This document shows, piece by piece, positions 11,301 through 23,880 of a DNA stretch of 64,000 nucleotides. The DNA is from Thysanoteuthis rhombus. Lineage: Eukaryota > Mollusca > Cephalopoda > Oegopsida > Thysanoteuthidae. Location of the stretch: the NCBI GenBank assembly GCA_963457665.1, contig OY735207.1, forward strand, positions 36,295,816-36,359,815. Reading direction: 5' to 3'. Position 1 is the first letter of the stretch. Every line of letters starts with the position of its first letter. A program made the position numbers and the translations under genes. Below the pieces are notes generated by a model that made no database searches, was not told the DNA's origin, and saw only the letters and a program-made list of their open reading frames with translations.

Positions 11301-13034
11301 CTTCATTTCCTCTACACTGCTGATACTGTCACCAGCAGCTCATTTCAAAATACCAAACAACATAGTCTCATTTTCTCTTTGACATTATGAGTCTATGGCA
11401 TAGTTTTTTATTTAAACATTCAATATGAAACAAATCTAAAGATTTGTAAATCTTGGATTGGATTGGAACTGATTTTGCTATGCTATCGTTTACACCCCTA
11501 AAACTGCCAATTTTACAATCATATCCATTGTGAAAAATAACAATAAAAATTGAGAATAGTAACAATACAAAATAATATATTTATTCAAATATGTATTTAC
11601 AATATCATAATTATTCATTGAAACAGTCATCCATGACAGAATGATGAATAAATGCAATATACATTGTTTTCTGTCAATAGTTCATTCATTCAAACATTTA
11701 TTAGTTAGATACATGAATTCTGATCAATTAACTAAATATGTAAAACATTATCATTTATTTGAATATAATTCATACATCTAATTGAAGTTTCAAACTCTTG
11801 TACACGCATTATAAAAAAACAAAACAAAGAAAAACGCAAAATAAAGAGAAGTGAATTATTTTATTTTGGACAAAACATAACACAAGGTAAGGGCAGATTA
11901 CTCAAGGCTACCTTAATACAAGGGTAGATAACCAGACTACGATTACAACAGTTCATTTTAATTGATCATTTGGAAAAGAATGACAAGGAATCGCAAACTC
12001 TGAAAGTGATACACAAAAATGCATGGGAGCAGACTGTTTTGAAATGTCCATTTTGGTTAAAAATGAGGCAAAATTTGTGTTTTTGTAAATAGTAAATATT
12101 ATCATAGATAAATAGTATATTTACAAATTTTACTATAGATGCTTTTTTTTTCATATACCATTAACATACCCCCATCGCCTTAATTTTATAAAAAAAAGTC
12201 AACCAGTAATTTTGTAAATAATGAACTATGACAGAAAGACCCTAGAATTATCTTCCAGGGAATTCAGAGTAGACTAATCGGCTTCTAGCAAATGATCAGT
12301 CAGTAATCTGAGATTTGGGAAATTGAATGCAACCTCAAAATTTCGTATCAGAATCGAAATTCAAAATTTCGGAAGCTGGGGTAAGGAATCGTATCCAACA
12401 CGAGTACAATATTTTGACTATTTTGTTTATTGGTTTGAACGAAGCAACCACTACAAACAGTGTATGACCCGTGGATATTTTCTGTGGTAGAAAACCTCAT
12501 CTTTATCCAAGTTTAGGGTTTACAGTGGTTTCTAATATCATCTTAACAATAAAATGATGCATTTCACAAAATGAAAACTGATCACTTCACAGCCTCCATA
12601 GATTGTGAAATATACAAAAATTAGATTTATCTATGCTTCTTACATACAAAAATAATGGATCAGCCTATACACAAAAAAGAAATATATTCATTATTCTTAC
12701 ATACAAAAATAGAGAACCGCATCATACACGAGATTACTTGGTACAAAAATGAATGTTGTACTTATCAAGAATAAGTTCTATTGCTGAATTTCTAAGACAA
12801 GGCATTGTTATTACTCGTTGATTCTTCCAGATTAACATTCACATTCTGTTCTGAAAGAGTCATTGCAGAAGGTCAAAATTAACCACATAGCTTTATTCTT
12901 AATTTTCCCTAAAATCTTGGCAATATCATCTTTGATTTTTTTCTCTTACATACACTAATAGTATCAAGAGTGATATTATCTGAGATTTCCTGTTATACTA
13001 TGAAGTTAGATTCAGTAATCTCAAGTTGTTGGCT
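11301..13034. other. AT-rich noncoding sequence
   Basis: Apart from a small two-unit direct repeat near 12636-12735, no gene or recognised element is seen. Confidence 0.55.
12636..12735. repeat. Two-unit direct repeat, 56-bp offset
   Basis: TTCTTACATACAAAAATA occurs at about 12637 and 12693, each followed by related CATACAC-containing sequence. A small local duplication. Confidence 0.6.
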
Positions 13035-13150
13035 TTCTTAGCCATAGAGGTAGAGCAGCTGTCACGCTAAATAAACCAGGCTTCCCAAAAGAAAAAGGAT
13101 GTGAGTTCAATTATCGCTGGAGGCGCTGTTTACTAACGGCCATAGAATGA
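13035..13150 (+). mobile_element. tRNA-derived SINE head
   Basis: AGAGGTAGAGCAGCTGTC resembles an A box and GAGTTCAATTATCGC a B box, about 55-60 bases apart, with a tRNA-like start GCCATAGAGGTAGAGC. There is an insertion-like A-rich loop and no acceptor-stem closure, so it is a SINE or tRNA pseudogene, not a working tRNA. Confidence 0.5.
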
Positions 13151-14029
13151 CAGTCTGAGTAGTTGTAATAAGAAACTAACTGAAATTAAGTTATAAGAAA
13201 TACTATTTTGAAAATAACTAATAAGTTAAGGCTAGTAAATATCAAGTATGATGTGAAAATTTCAACTCTGTTCACATATGGCCAGAAATTCATATATCTT
13301 CAATATTTGATTCTAATTTACAATATCAACTGTAGCTATGATCTAGTTGTCATTCAAAGTAGTTATATAAAGTAATTTCTTGGCCTATTAAAATTCTTGT
13401 TCTGCCTCTTGATATAGCAGTATATCAATGTACATGTGGAAAGCAACTTTTGCAGTAAAGCTTGTCATTTTCCATGTGTAAAATTACTTTTTTTTTCATT
13501 ACTATTGAATTTGACTACTATTTTCCTTCAGCTTCATTTTTAGTTTCTTCTTGTCACAACTTGACTTAGGCTTTCAATCTATCACATTGAGTAAGCAGTG
13601 CAGACTGGAAATAATAAATAAGCTTTCAAAATATAGTTATGTTCTGATTAGTGAAGTGAATCTTGGTGATCAAATTTGATGGTAATTGTTTACAATATTT
13701 CATCTAATAAAAATTTTAAAAAATGATAAAAGATAATTACTTTTTCTTTTTTAATTAGAGCATGAGGTAGTCTAAAATAGTTACCCTTCTATTAACAGCT
13801 TGGTAGAACATAACTACTCTGACCTTTAAGTTTACTCTGACATATACTAATTCCAGTCTAGATATACTGACCCTAGTAATCATTGTAGTTAAGTAGTGTT
13901 ATCAACTGTAACAAACAGGTAATCAATTGGTATTTAATCACAAATGAGCGCCACAATTATTTGAGTCTAAAATAATCTGATAGTAATGTTAAAAAATAAA
14001 TATCACAAATGGTTCATTAGTCTCTTTTA
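13151..14029. other. AT-rich noncoding sequence
   Basis: No gene, RNA or repeat recognised. Confidence 0.55.
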
Positions 14030-14215
14030 TAAACCTTGACTGATAATTTGTTGCCAATTGTTTTATCATTGAACATAGATTTAAAATTTGTTGATAATTT
14101 GTAGGAACTTGTTATATAAGTAGTAATACTTTGTTGACACTTGTTTTTTCATTAACAATCGTAACTTGTTGACACTAGTTTTATCATTAACATTGACCGA
14201 TAATTTGCTGACACC
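14030..14215 (+). repeat. Short degenerate tandem repeat
   Basis: Phrases such as TTGTTGACACT.GTTTT.TCATTAAC recur near 14130 and 14166, and GATAATTTGTTG/GATAATTTGCTG variants near 14041, 14093 and 14201. It is a small, diverged array. Confidence 0.45.
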
Positions 14216-14297
14216 TAATTTCCATAAAGATAAGTGTTAATTCGGGTTGTATAAATTATCACTGGAATAACCATTTCAATAACAGCTGAATAACTAG

Positions 14298-14765
14298 AAA
14301 GCACTCAGAGAGCGCTTACCTATGCCAACGCTATCGTCAGGGGAAGTCATTAAGCATGGATCCGCCTCAAAATTGAATCACTTCCTTCGTAACCCGTTGC
14401 CTATGCTTCCATAAAATTCTATTGGAATTCATTGAGAACTTTTGGAGATACTGTTTGGACAAATCTCTTTAGTGGTATTATGTAGTGTGGACATATAGTT
14501 TCAATATAGGAGAGATAATTGTGCATAGATCAGGCCTAAAATTCAATTACTTTATCTGAAGCCTATTGACCATCCTTCTACTATATTTCATTGGAATTTA
14601 TGGAGATATCATCTGGACAGACATTAGAATATACTTGAATATTTCTCAACCGAAAGAAAATTCATAGACCCGCCCTCAAATTTCATCAACTCTTCCTTCA
14701 TGTGGAAAGACAAACGGATGTGACTGAATGCGAATGTCTCTCCAACTTCATCGCCAGAGTTAAAA
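14298..14765 (+). mobile_element. Terminal-inverted-repeat element with internal tandem units, copy A
   Basis: It opens AAAGCACTCAGAGAGCGCTT, then ACCTATGCCAACG, and closes CTTCATCGCCAGAGTTAA, which is the opening motif inverted (compare TTACCTCTGCCAACGA). Inside, units begin with GGATCCGCC(C)-AAATT-type motifs at 14358, 14528 and 14667 (spacing 170 and 139) and carry CATTGAGAACTTTTGGAGAT. Copy B shows the same 170/139 spacing. No coding capacity is seen; it is a non-autonomous DNA element of unknown superfamily. Confidence 0.72.
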
Positions 14766-15766
14766 TAAAAAGTAAATGTGTAACTAAATAATTCTTTTAA
14801 TATGTAGACAAAATCTGTCTGTAAGTACATTTGTAACTTTAAAAGCTCAGAAATCTTATTATTTAGCATATAGGCCTGATTAGAAATTTTTACTAAAAAT
14901 AGAATTGTTACGCAGATAGTTTATAGAACAAATAAAGAATTAGAAAACATACTCTATGATTGCTTCTCTGTTTGATATAGGTGCCATCTAGCAGACCATA
15001 TACAAGTGTCTCCCATTATATGAACAAGTGAAAGTTGAAAGATCCCATAAAACCTTTTGTAGGCCTAAATGATGGAAAGAGATGAAGCAGTTACCATTAA
15101 TTTAAACAGAAAAATTTTTTGAATGTTCCTAAACTTAATAAAAAACCTTGTATAAGGTTTTCACTCTAATTGACAGATCCCTTTTTCCTAGGTCTCTTTT
15201 GTTATTACTTCTTCTTGGAATCAATTGTCCACAATAGCAAATTCGTGTTGTTGGCCAATTAGCTAATGTAGAGATTTCAATCCTCATTGGTTGCCTCACT
15301 ACTGTGGCCTTGTGCCTGAGAAAGTGAAGCTACAACATAAGAATTTTCAGGTGTCCTTTTTAGGGACAAAGGTAATACCTTTGCTGCAGTCTTTTTTTGT
15401 ATTCTGTAGTAATTTGAAAGAAGTTGAAATAACAGATGTAATACTCTATCAACATAAACAGTGAAAAAAAAAAAAACAAACAAAAAATTTGATGACCTAG
15501 ATCCATGCGGGTTATCAAATGGATAAGGTTGGGTGACCCAACCTGTAAATACTTTTCTCATTGTACTGACACTTTGTCCTACCTAATCAGACATCTCTAT
15601 ATTAAAAGGTCTGGGTGTGAACTTAAGACAGACAGGCAAGCTAGCAATTACATGTGTATAAAAAAAATTTCCCCTTAATTACAGTATTCATTTTTTTCCT
15701 AAATTTAGTTTTATATTTACTTGACTACAGGCCACCTTTAGCGGCCATTTGGCTCAATGTCAAACC
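14766..15766. other. AT-rich noncoding sequence
   Basis: It contains a 12-base A run near 15464. The minus-strand 94-codon open frame at 15277-15561 is rich in Phe from that tract and has no recognisable domain. Confidence 0.5.
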
Positions 15767-16000
15767 ACTTCCTATTTATATAATTCATATTATTTATAAG
15801 TAAATGAATAATTGAGAGAAACGACTCTGTAACTAGCATTCAATACACTTGGACATATATGGTTATTTAAATATAGATTACCAAGGTGAGTGTGAATACC
15901 AACCCCACTCTATTATTACCAAGTAGTAAATTGGACTAGAAACTGCACATAAGCAAACGTACAGAAATCAGACTATTATGATATAGAAGTTTATTTCAAA
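15767..16000 (+). repeat. Interspersed repeat with ATTATxATATAGA-type 3' end, copy 1
   Basis: It aligns with 50510-50820: AAATGAATAA, GAGAAAC.ACTCTGTAA, AATATAGATTACCAAGGTGAG against ATATAGATAATTGGGGTGAA, ACCCCAC.CTATT, and TAGAAACTGCA against CTGGAAATTACA. The end ACGTACAGAAATCAGACTAT matches 46888-46915. Possibly a SINE/LINE 3' end family. Confidence 0.55.
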
Positions 16001-16429
16001 ATGTTATTGAGAGTATTGATGACTAACCAATTTACCTGTAATATTAACTTAAGTTCAGGATTATAAGTCTAAGTTTAAACTCAGGATTACATTTAGTAGC
16101 TGAGTTTTAGTTAACCAAATGTAGAAGTTTCATCACAACATCTCAAAATTTTTGTGGTGGTAGAGTACATTATCTTCCAGCTCAAAGATCTTTATTTTCT
16201 GGAACACTATTGTGAACAAAGAAAATTTCACCTCAGCGTTCAATCTATGAACAACTTTGATGACTACACACTCTTAAAGCAAATTTTCCAGGGAATTGTA
16301 TTACTTGGAGTACTTTGATTATCACACAGATATAAAATCATTTTTATTTTAAGCAAAATTTCTAAAAATTAAAATAATTTGTTACAGATGAAATGTCATT
16401 TTTCTTAAATAGTAAAGTGATGAAAGATA
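16001..16429. other. AT-rich noncoding sequence
   Basis: Possibly the 3' flank of the adjacent minus-strand mariner; no terminal inverted repeat was found. Confidence 0.5.
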
Positions 16430-16760
16430 TGAACAACAAAAAAAGGTAAATATTTGCTAAATATGACCCATTTGGAACAATACCGTTTTCCCAACAAATG
16501 ATGATATGCTATCTCTATAAAAATCTTTGGGCTTAGCAGTCACAAAGTCAGTAAAAACACAGATTATGGCTTTCCTATAATTGAAGCTTTCATTATGGAT
16601 ATGAAGTTCAAAATGCTTGAAAAGATGGCAATCTGTATGGAATATCCTGGGTGAATATGGAGGATGCTGCAAGACGCCATATCCCAATTCTCTATGCTAA
16701 GACCGGTCAGCTAAGAGGTGTCCAGTCTCTCACTGTCATGGAGCATTTTATTCATGTTAA
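16430..16760 (-). mobile_element. Mariner transposase fossil, C-terminal part
   Basis: On the minus strand the 76-codon frame 16687-16457 reads LQHPPYSPRIFHTDCHLFKH, then a NESFNYRKAI region and DFVTAKPKDFYRDSI, matching the mariner C-terminal motif HPPYSPDL-(S/T)DYHLF. The third catalytic Asp (TDCHLF) is still present, but SPD has become SPR. Just upstream a shifted frame gives HDSERLDTS and IENW, the decayed second-Asp region. Homology beyond about 16760 is unclear. Confidence 0.8.
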
Positions 16761-17459
16761 AAGTTGGAAAACTGGGTCCTACAGTGGACCCCATATTTTT
16801 CAACTTTCTTATCCTTGAGTTGACACAATCACTGTGACAAATGTGATATGGTTTACAGCTGAAATCTTATAGTCTCCAAATTGAAATGTTCTTAATGGGT
16901 TTTTGGCCATTGCTAAGAACAGATCTATTATTTGTAATCATATTTCCAGACCCAAGCCTGTCTAACCAATACTCAACAATTCACACTGTCACTCCTAATG
17001 TTATGTTGTAGATGTTATCAGCAGCTTGAACAGCAATGTATCCTAGTTTGAAATCATCCTTGAAAATTAGTTTAACTTTTTTGGTGAGCACCATTGCTGT
17101 TAAGGGCCCCCAAATCCTAACAATAATGAATTATATCTCTATTACTCATTGGATCTAAAGATAGAAATGCTTTTCTTTCACATTCTCTATGATGTAAATA
17201 AAATGACATTTCATATGTAATCACCTAGTGGATTTAGTTTAGTGTTATAAAAAAAGTGCTCTTCCTACAGATGGTGATGATATCTTTAACAAATCGGTAT
17301 TTTCCGAAATATCACTTTACTTTTTTTCCTTCTTCGTTTCTCCTCATCCTCCTTGATCATTATTTTCTTCTCTTTCTCCTTCGCTACAATTGTTCGCTCA
17401 TCTTTTCCCCTAATACGCACCGTGATGGTTTCCTATCCAGTGTACCTCCTCCTCCCTAA
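16761..17459. other. Noncoding sequence 5' of the minus-strand mariner
   Basis: It may contain further decayed mariner sequence, but I cannot align it convincingly. A C/T-rich tract covers 17320-17459. Confidence 0.4.
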
Positions 17460-18480
17460 TTGTCCTTTTTCTTTCTCTTCCCTTTGATGACGTAGAAAGC
17501 CGAGCGTGGGTGGTGCTGCCCTCTGGCGTCCGTCGGACATGCCAATTGATTCAGAAAGAGCGGACTCTTCTCATTAACTCTTTTCACCTTTGCAGTTTTC
17601 GCATTTATCAGACTCTTATCGTTTTTTTCGTGAGTGTAATTATTGCTGTAGTATTGGTAAACTTGACCGGGATGTTAAGAGAAGTCAAGATCTATGAACT
17701 ACATTGTAGATTTTCGGTTAAAAAAAAGAAGGCATATTCTAACTTCACTACTCACTCGGCTCATTCATAACAAACATTACGACGACACGCCGTACTGAAC
17801 TGTGATAAAAGTAGCACATTACTAGAGTGAAAAACACTCACTTTTCTATAGTTGCTGCTATTGGTATAAACTTACATTCTGAAAAGATATCTATATTTCT
17901 AGTCTCAGGTTGGTTTGGGACTGCCGACTGATTCACTCATTTCCTTGAGTATCATGATATTTTCGTACTATTTCGCTGATTCCCAGTCTTAGGTAGTGCT
18001 GTGCTGACGACCAGGTAATAATAGATAGCCACTTCATTCCTACCCCTGCTATTATTTACTATAGTAGTTCAAGTTCATTTGACTTCTTTCAACACACACG
18101 TGTGTAAATTTCATCTTTATATATTTTGAGATCTTTTATATTCAAGTATTATTTACTTAACGGTGGTAGGTACTTGTCACTAATGTTTTGCTTCGCTTTT
18201 GAATACACACAAGAGAATCTATCGCACACGTGTTAAAATTAATGCCAAGATTGTTATTGACATTCATTCTCACTAGAAAAATAATTGAATGCTGAACATG
18301 ATACATCACACGCGGAAATCAATTTCCCAAAGTTATTTATATAATATGTATTGTTGAGTTTAATTCATTCTGAACTGAATGAATCAACATTCATTCTCTA
18401 TCGAAAACTTCATACTCTCCATTGTATACAATACTTTGAACTTGAACAAGAAACATTTTAAGCAAAAATAGGCGATGATG
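17460..18480. promoter_or_regulatory. CpG-containing, repeat-poor stretch; possible promoter region
   Basis: A C/T-rich lead-in is followed by TGATGACGTAGAA, which contains a CRE-like TGACGTA (about 17487), and then a run of CpGs (for example GGCGTCCGTCGGAC). I see no transposon signature here. An open frame at 17510-17770 (86 codons, one hydrophobic stretch) matches nothing I know and is probably chance. Promoter function is inferred only from composition and from the splice-flanked stretch that follows. Confidence 0.25.
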
Positions 18481-18506
18481 AAGATGAGATGACATTATTT
18501 TTCCAG

Positions 18507-18662
18507 GAGACATCTACTCCACCACCCGCCAACTATGGATTAAAGTTTACAAAAGAAGAGAGGGCTTCTGTTTATTTTTCTACATTTTTTGCCTGGTGCC
18601 GTGTATATACCAGAGTGCCAAATACCTACTCTCCTCTCTGCGAGATTCCCGTCGTAATGCTG
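18507..18662 (+). other. Candidate exon (unassigned)
   Basis: The stretch is bracketed by TTATTTTTCCAG before it and a strong donor, CTG then GTAAGTGT, after it. It is 156 bp long and open in one forward frame for all 52 codons (starting ETSTPPPANYG), matching no family I recognise. It sits just downstream of a repeat-poor, CpG-containing stretch and could be a 5' UTR exon of the downstream receptor, an exon of a noncoding RNA, or chance. Base use is more GC- and CpG-balanced than the neighbouring AT-rich DNA. Confidence 0.35.
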
Positions 18663-19332
18663 GTAAGTGTAGAAAAAAATAACATTGTTTTTATTATTAG
18701 TAAATTTTCACGTCACTTGATGTTGTGTGGGCTTTCCTGAAAAAAATTGGGTTATACCAGGACCTTTTCCATGTTGTTTTAATTGTGGTAATGAGAAAAG
18801 AATTGAAGCCTAATGGTGACTTAAGAATCACTTTATCTTAGTTGTGCAAATTAGATTATGGCAATTGGTCGGTGACTTTTTTTCCTAACGAGTAGTGAAC
18901 TAGAATCGGTCCTCCAATCCCGAAAGTTGGTAAAAAAGTGTTACCCTTGTATGTACGCAGTGAATTTTGACATTAATTCTTGACGTAACAAATTTATATA
19001 AATCCTTAACTGTTAAGAAAATGTGGAAAGAGAAATAAACTTGATATTTGGTGTAATCAAAAGACAACTTGATTTTTTTCCATTTGATGAGATAAATATT
19101 GAAGAATTAATTAGATTGTGACCCAATGCAAATGTGATACTGTCTGGTTTAGGGCTCCACGTACGTACGTTTGGGGCCTGTGGGTAGAAGCAAAATTGTC
19201 CAGCCCCCCCCCTCCCCGGCCTATACCGTATGGATGTCTGCCAAAGGTCGAACCTTTGTAATAATGAATAATTTGAATAACTGCTTCAAGTACACTTTTT
19301 ACACATAACACAATAATATGATTACAATTAAA
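18663..19332. other. Noncoding sequence
   Basis: It includes the C-run near 19203-19216 and an ACGTACGTACG palindrome at about 19159. No gene is seen. Confidence 0.5.
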
Positions 19333-19975
19333 AAGCATACCCCTGCCAACACCATTGCAAGGGGAAGTAATTGTTCATGGATCCGCCCCCAAATTAATCA
19401 CTTCTTTTATAATTCTTTGTCCACCCTACCGGAAAATTTCATTGAAATCCATTGAGAACATTTGGAGATATCGGGTGGTGAACATGAGATATTTATAAAT
19501 TTTATTTGGTGTGGACATTTAACAACGACGTTGGGAAGATGATAAATGGGTCCGCCACAAAATTTAATCACTTCTAGTCTATTGATTGAAATTCGTTGAG
19601 AACTTTGGGGAATATCATGTGGACTTACATCAACTTTTTGGCGATATCATGTGGCGTGAACCTATAACTACAACCTGTAATTATCTGGATCTACCCCCAA
19701 ATTTAATATTTTCTTCAGGAGTGTTGACAGTGCAACCTTCCACGAAATGTCATTGAAATCCATTGAGAACTTTTGTCGCGTGGGCATTCATGAGCGTATA
19801 TACATAATGCATATTAAAAATTCCTGGATCCGCCCCAAAATTTTATCAACTCCTACCCCACTGCCCATCCTTCTACAAAATATCATTGAAATTCATTCAC
19901 TGCTTTCGATTGAAGATATCTCGCGAAGACGGACACGGCCGAATAAACATCTCCAACTTCGTTGGCAGAAGTAAA
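19333..19975 (+). mobile_element. Terminal-inverted-repeat element with internal tandem units, copy B
   Basis: It opens AAGCATACCCCTGCCAACAC and closes CTTCGTTGGCAGAAGTAA, inverted with respect to each other. Four internal units start with GGATCCGCC-type motifs at 19379, 19548, 19687 and 19826 (spacing 169, 139, 139). Each carries a TTCATTGAAAT.CATTGAGAA phrase. It has one more 139-bp unit than copy A. Confidence 0.78.
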
Positions 19976-22096
19976 CGAATTGAACGTACGTAGGACAATA
20001 AACTGTGTCCATGTTATCCCAATAAGCTTGATTTATTGATTAAAGTATTTCCTGCAAAACGTGAATTGTAATTTTATTGATTTCACTCGCACTTATGTTT
20101 GTTTTTTTGTTGTTTTTTTGTATTATGGACAATCTCTGACGTACGATCACGAAGCAACATCTCATAAATTCCCCATCAAAGAATGCCGATTTTCCTTTCA
20201 TAACTATTATTTTAGATTTTTATTAGCAAAACCATCAGATTTCTGCGACACTTGAAGACGGTCCCAGCTGGGGTATAGAATTTAACCCAGCACAACGAAC
20301 GGTGTTCCGTTTTTAAAGTTACTGATGAAAATTCAACCGGGCGGAATTTGTGAATGGAAACAAAATAAAGTTCATTACAACTAAGGATACTTCCTTGAAT
20401 TATTTTATAGTACAGTAATGAATAGCACTGTTAACTGACCAAAGTGAAACTTTTCAATCTAATAGTGTTAAATGTCTTGGCTTGAAGCAGAAAGTTTCTC
20501 ACGTCAAACCACGATCAATGGTAGTGGGAAAATCATAGAGCTTAACAACTGGATTTTCATGTGGAATATTTTTGAATATTAATTTTCCATTGTGAAGTGT
20601 ATTTTTTCTATTTAATTTTCTCAAGTATGGTTAATATTTTCGTGGATTTGTTGCGTAGAAATTCCAGGTAAGTAAATCATGGTATTTACTTTTTATACAT
20701 CTCTCCATTCAACGAATAATTAGAGACAAGATCGTTTTTTTATCGAAGTTTTTTTCGCAAAACTACCTCTGCATCTCAAGCCACTGACACCAGATCTTGC
20801 CCTGGTTCTTCCCGCTTGATGAATTAATCAAAATAGGATGGCATTGATAATGATTAAAACTTTTGTCTTCTTGCTTGAAACTACGCCAACAAGGGCGTGA
20901 ACTTGTGATGATTCAAATCTAATGTCTATTAAGAGCATTTTTTCATAGCTGTATCTGGCTACGAAGGGTTTAATCCTTGCTTACTGTTAATTCTACTCAG
21001 AAAAGAGTAGTGTATTTTTTTTTTAGTTAGTCGGTGGACAGAAATATATCCAGGTATTAATTTACCGTAGTGAAACGGTAAACGGATACCAAGCGATAAC
21101 GTAGAAAATACTATCACTAACTGTTTTCTTTTTGAAGGTCATCAACGTTTTTCTTCTGTTCGGAACTTATACTGACTATAATGTGGTAGTTCGCTCCTTG
21201 AAAAAAATTGATACATTTTTTTTCACTAATAATTCTTTGTTATTAATCTATAAAATCTTCCTTTCATCAAATTGTCAATTCTAGTTTTTAAGGCTTTATG
21301 GATTGGTTCTATTGACATTTTCCCTAGTCAGAACCTCGGAGTCCCTTGGAGGACCTCTAGATCAGAAACCATAAAATACGATAAAAGTACTGGCAAAATC
21401 TTCTTTTTTTTTTTTTTTTAAACTTCGTTCGAGAAAAACATTTTTTTTTTCATTCAACAAGCACCGTATTCAAGGTTGTGCTTTTACCACTTTCTGTGTC
21501 TTTATCAGAAAATAACATTTCCTTTTTTTTAATATTATGAATAATATTTCATAACGAATAATACCTGAGGGCCTATTTAAAACTTTTGAAAGCGCTTGAC
21601 GAAATCTGTGTGATAATCTAGATAAGACACAGGTCTGTTTGATAGTTATAATCAGTGAAGCAATCATTTTTTTGTAAAATGTACATTTTATCGGAAAGAA
21701 GCAGAAAAAGGAGTCGGGGTAAAATACGAGAATCAACAGGAAGCGTAGAGAAGATATCATGTGTTGAAACAATTGCTCTAATCAATGCAGCGGCGGGCCT
21801 ACGGTTGGTTTCACCTAGGGTGGTAACACATGGTGTCACCCCCTACGTCCAGAACTTGCTCTCTTCCCAGGATATCTAGAATTTTTGTACTAATACTATT
21901 CATTATTCACCACAATTCTCCCATACTATTGAAAGTGATACCCTAAGCCCATAATTTACTAACAATTCTCTTCATCTTTATTTTTCAATTTTTCAAGGTC
22001 TGGTATTGTGAAATAAGCAAATAAGTATAGGTACCATGAATTTTTTTTCTTTTTTTTTTCAGTGTCTCTAAAAAAAACTCGGTAAACAATAGAAGT
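19976..22096. other. Noncoding sequence with long A/T homopolymers
   Basis: Contains T runs (for example near 21407-21420) and scattered CpG. The overlapping opposite-strand open frames at 21470-21879 have no family signature. I see no gene or named repeat. Confidence 0.5.
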
Positions 22097-22570
22097 AGAA
22101 AGCACTCAGAAAGTGCATACCTGTGTCAACGTCATTTTAACCACTTCTTCTGTAGGCCATTGGCCACCCTTCCACAAAATATCATTGAAATTTATCGAGA
22201 ACTTGGAGATTTTGTGTGAACTTCTTGCGATATAATTCGGTGTGGACATACGACTATGACGGAGGGGTAGTAATTGTGCATATGTCTACCTCTGGATTCC
22301 CTCCTTTCAGAGCCCATTTCCCATCCTTCCACAAATTTACATGGTGATTCATTGAAGACTGGGATATCATGTAGACAGAAGTGACATTTTGGTGATATGT
22401 GGTGTGCACATACAACTATGACATAGGGAAGTTAATTGTGCATGGATCTGCCCCAAAATGTAATCACTTATTTTGTGACTTTTTGTCCACCTTTCCACAA
22501 TATTTCATTGAAAATCAGTTGGAACCTTCAGAGATATAGTATGAACAGTCATGTGCATATACAAAAATGT
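22097..22570 (+). mobile_element. Terminal-inverted-repeat tandem element, copy C (3' end degraded)
   Basis: It opens AAAGCACTCAGAAAGTGCAT then ACCTGTGTCAACG as in copy A. Internal phrases CCACCCTTCCACAAAATATC, TCATTGAAATTTATCGAGAA and GGATCTGCCCCAAAATGTAA (22444) recur. The closing TTGGCAGA.GTAA motif is not visible; the copy fades into a G-run and A-run near 22584-22620. Confidence 0.65.
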
Positions 22571-23410
22571 TTGAAAAGAAAATGGGGGGGGGGATATCTC
22601 TTGATCGAAAAAAAAAAAAACAAACCCCCAAATTTTACCTACTCTTCTGTACCCACCATTCCATAAATAGTAAGGGCGTAATTCCATTTTGTGTGTGCAT
22701 TTACTGTCTACCATATGTCTGTTTACCATATTTGGGCATCTATTGAAATTGGGCTCTAGGCATCTGTTGGCCAAAATGATAAAAACACCGAACAGTCTTG
22801 TTATAGATCATTAGAAAAATATTGATGAGCTGATCATTTTCTACTGTGCGACTATGTATAGTTTATGGTATGGGTGGTCAATCAAAACATTTTTGGATGA
22901 AGTATGGTTTTGTTGGGTACTTTCAGGAGGTCTTGTCTCAAAAATTGAAAATACTGACTATTCAGAAATAATCCTTTTGACGCAAGATTGTACCACAATC
23001 TTATTACTAATGATTGTGTTAACTGATCACATGTTGGAAGTTTTAAAAATATTTTTTTCCCAAATTTTGGTTAAACAGTAGTGTGTTGGAGCGAGAATGT
23101 CCCCCCAAAAGAGAAACACTTGAAAAATATTTAGTTTCATGTTCTGGGGTGTAACTTTTCATACTCAAAAGATATAAATTGATAAGATACCCTTTTGGAA
23201 GGCTGATGACATCTTCATCTAGAATTTAATCTACAATCTACTTGGATTTTCTGTGTAAAATGCTAAACACCTAATTTCATGCTTTGGGCTGTAGATCTGG
23301 CTATTGTCAATTTCAAACCTATTTCTATTTAAATTGAAAATAATTAACAATAATTTTTATCTTCTCGGGAATTTGCTTTGTATTTATCTTCCTTTTTTTA
23401 CCTAGCAATC
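22571..23410. other. Noncoding sequence
   Basis: A weak internal duplication (TTTAGTTTCATGTTCTGGGG near 23131 against CTAATTTCATGCTTTGGGCT near 23271) is the only structure seen. Confidence 0.45.
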
Positions 23411-23745
23411 ATTTAGATGCATCTACACATCTCGGTCTGTCGGTTCTTAAATATCAAATCTCCCAGCAATATCATGTTGGATCGATATGAAACTAAGTTC
23501 AGACCTTCAGCTGAACCATCCTGATCTGCCTGCTCCTACTATAACTAGTAATGCTAAATATCAATTTTCTCGCTGTATCATCTTGGATTGGTTTGAAACC
23601 TGGTTCAAACCTTTGGGAGAACCATGCTCCTCTTCCTCCTGCTACTAGTAATGCTACCACTACCACTTCAGAATCCCTTTGAAATAGGAATGTAAGGATG
23701 GTGGCATAATTGAACTTATGGCCCTTGTTATTGTGATAGTGCAAA
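23411..23745 (+). repeat. Composite interspersed repeat, copy 2, with two internal tandem units
   Basis: The 5' flank (TTTAGATGCATCTACACATC) and 3' flank (AGAATCCCTTTGAAATAGG, then TGTAAGG and TTGAACTTATGG) match those at 1252-1890. Only two internal units are present, starting 23466 and 23572 (106 bp apart). The element therefore varies in internal unit number between copies. Confidence 0.82.
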
Positions 23746-23880
23746 TTTGAAATGAAACACACCCAATCTTGGTTGTGAAACGTGTTATATTGGGGGATGC
23801 CTGAACCAATATTAGGAATTCGTCTTTGATTTGTACAATAAATGTGTACTAGATTTTTTTTTTTTTTTGTATTATAGTGG

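Noticed and set aside
17510-17770. 86-codon frame with one hydrophobic stretch
   Set aside because: No homology recognised and no splice signals; hydrophobicity follows from T-rich codons.
21470-21879. Opposite-strand overlapping open frames of 73-100 codons
   Set aside because: They are mirror images of each other, with no motif or flanking signals.
23135-23310. Possible tandem duplication (TTTCATG-TT-GGG phrase)
   Set aside because: Only one short phrase matches; too weak to list as a repeat.
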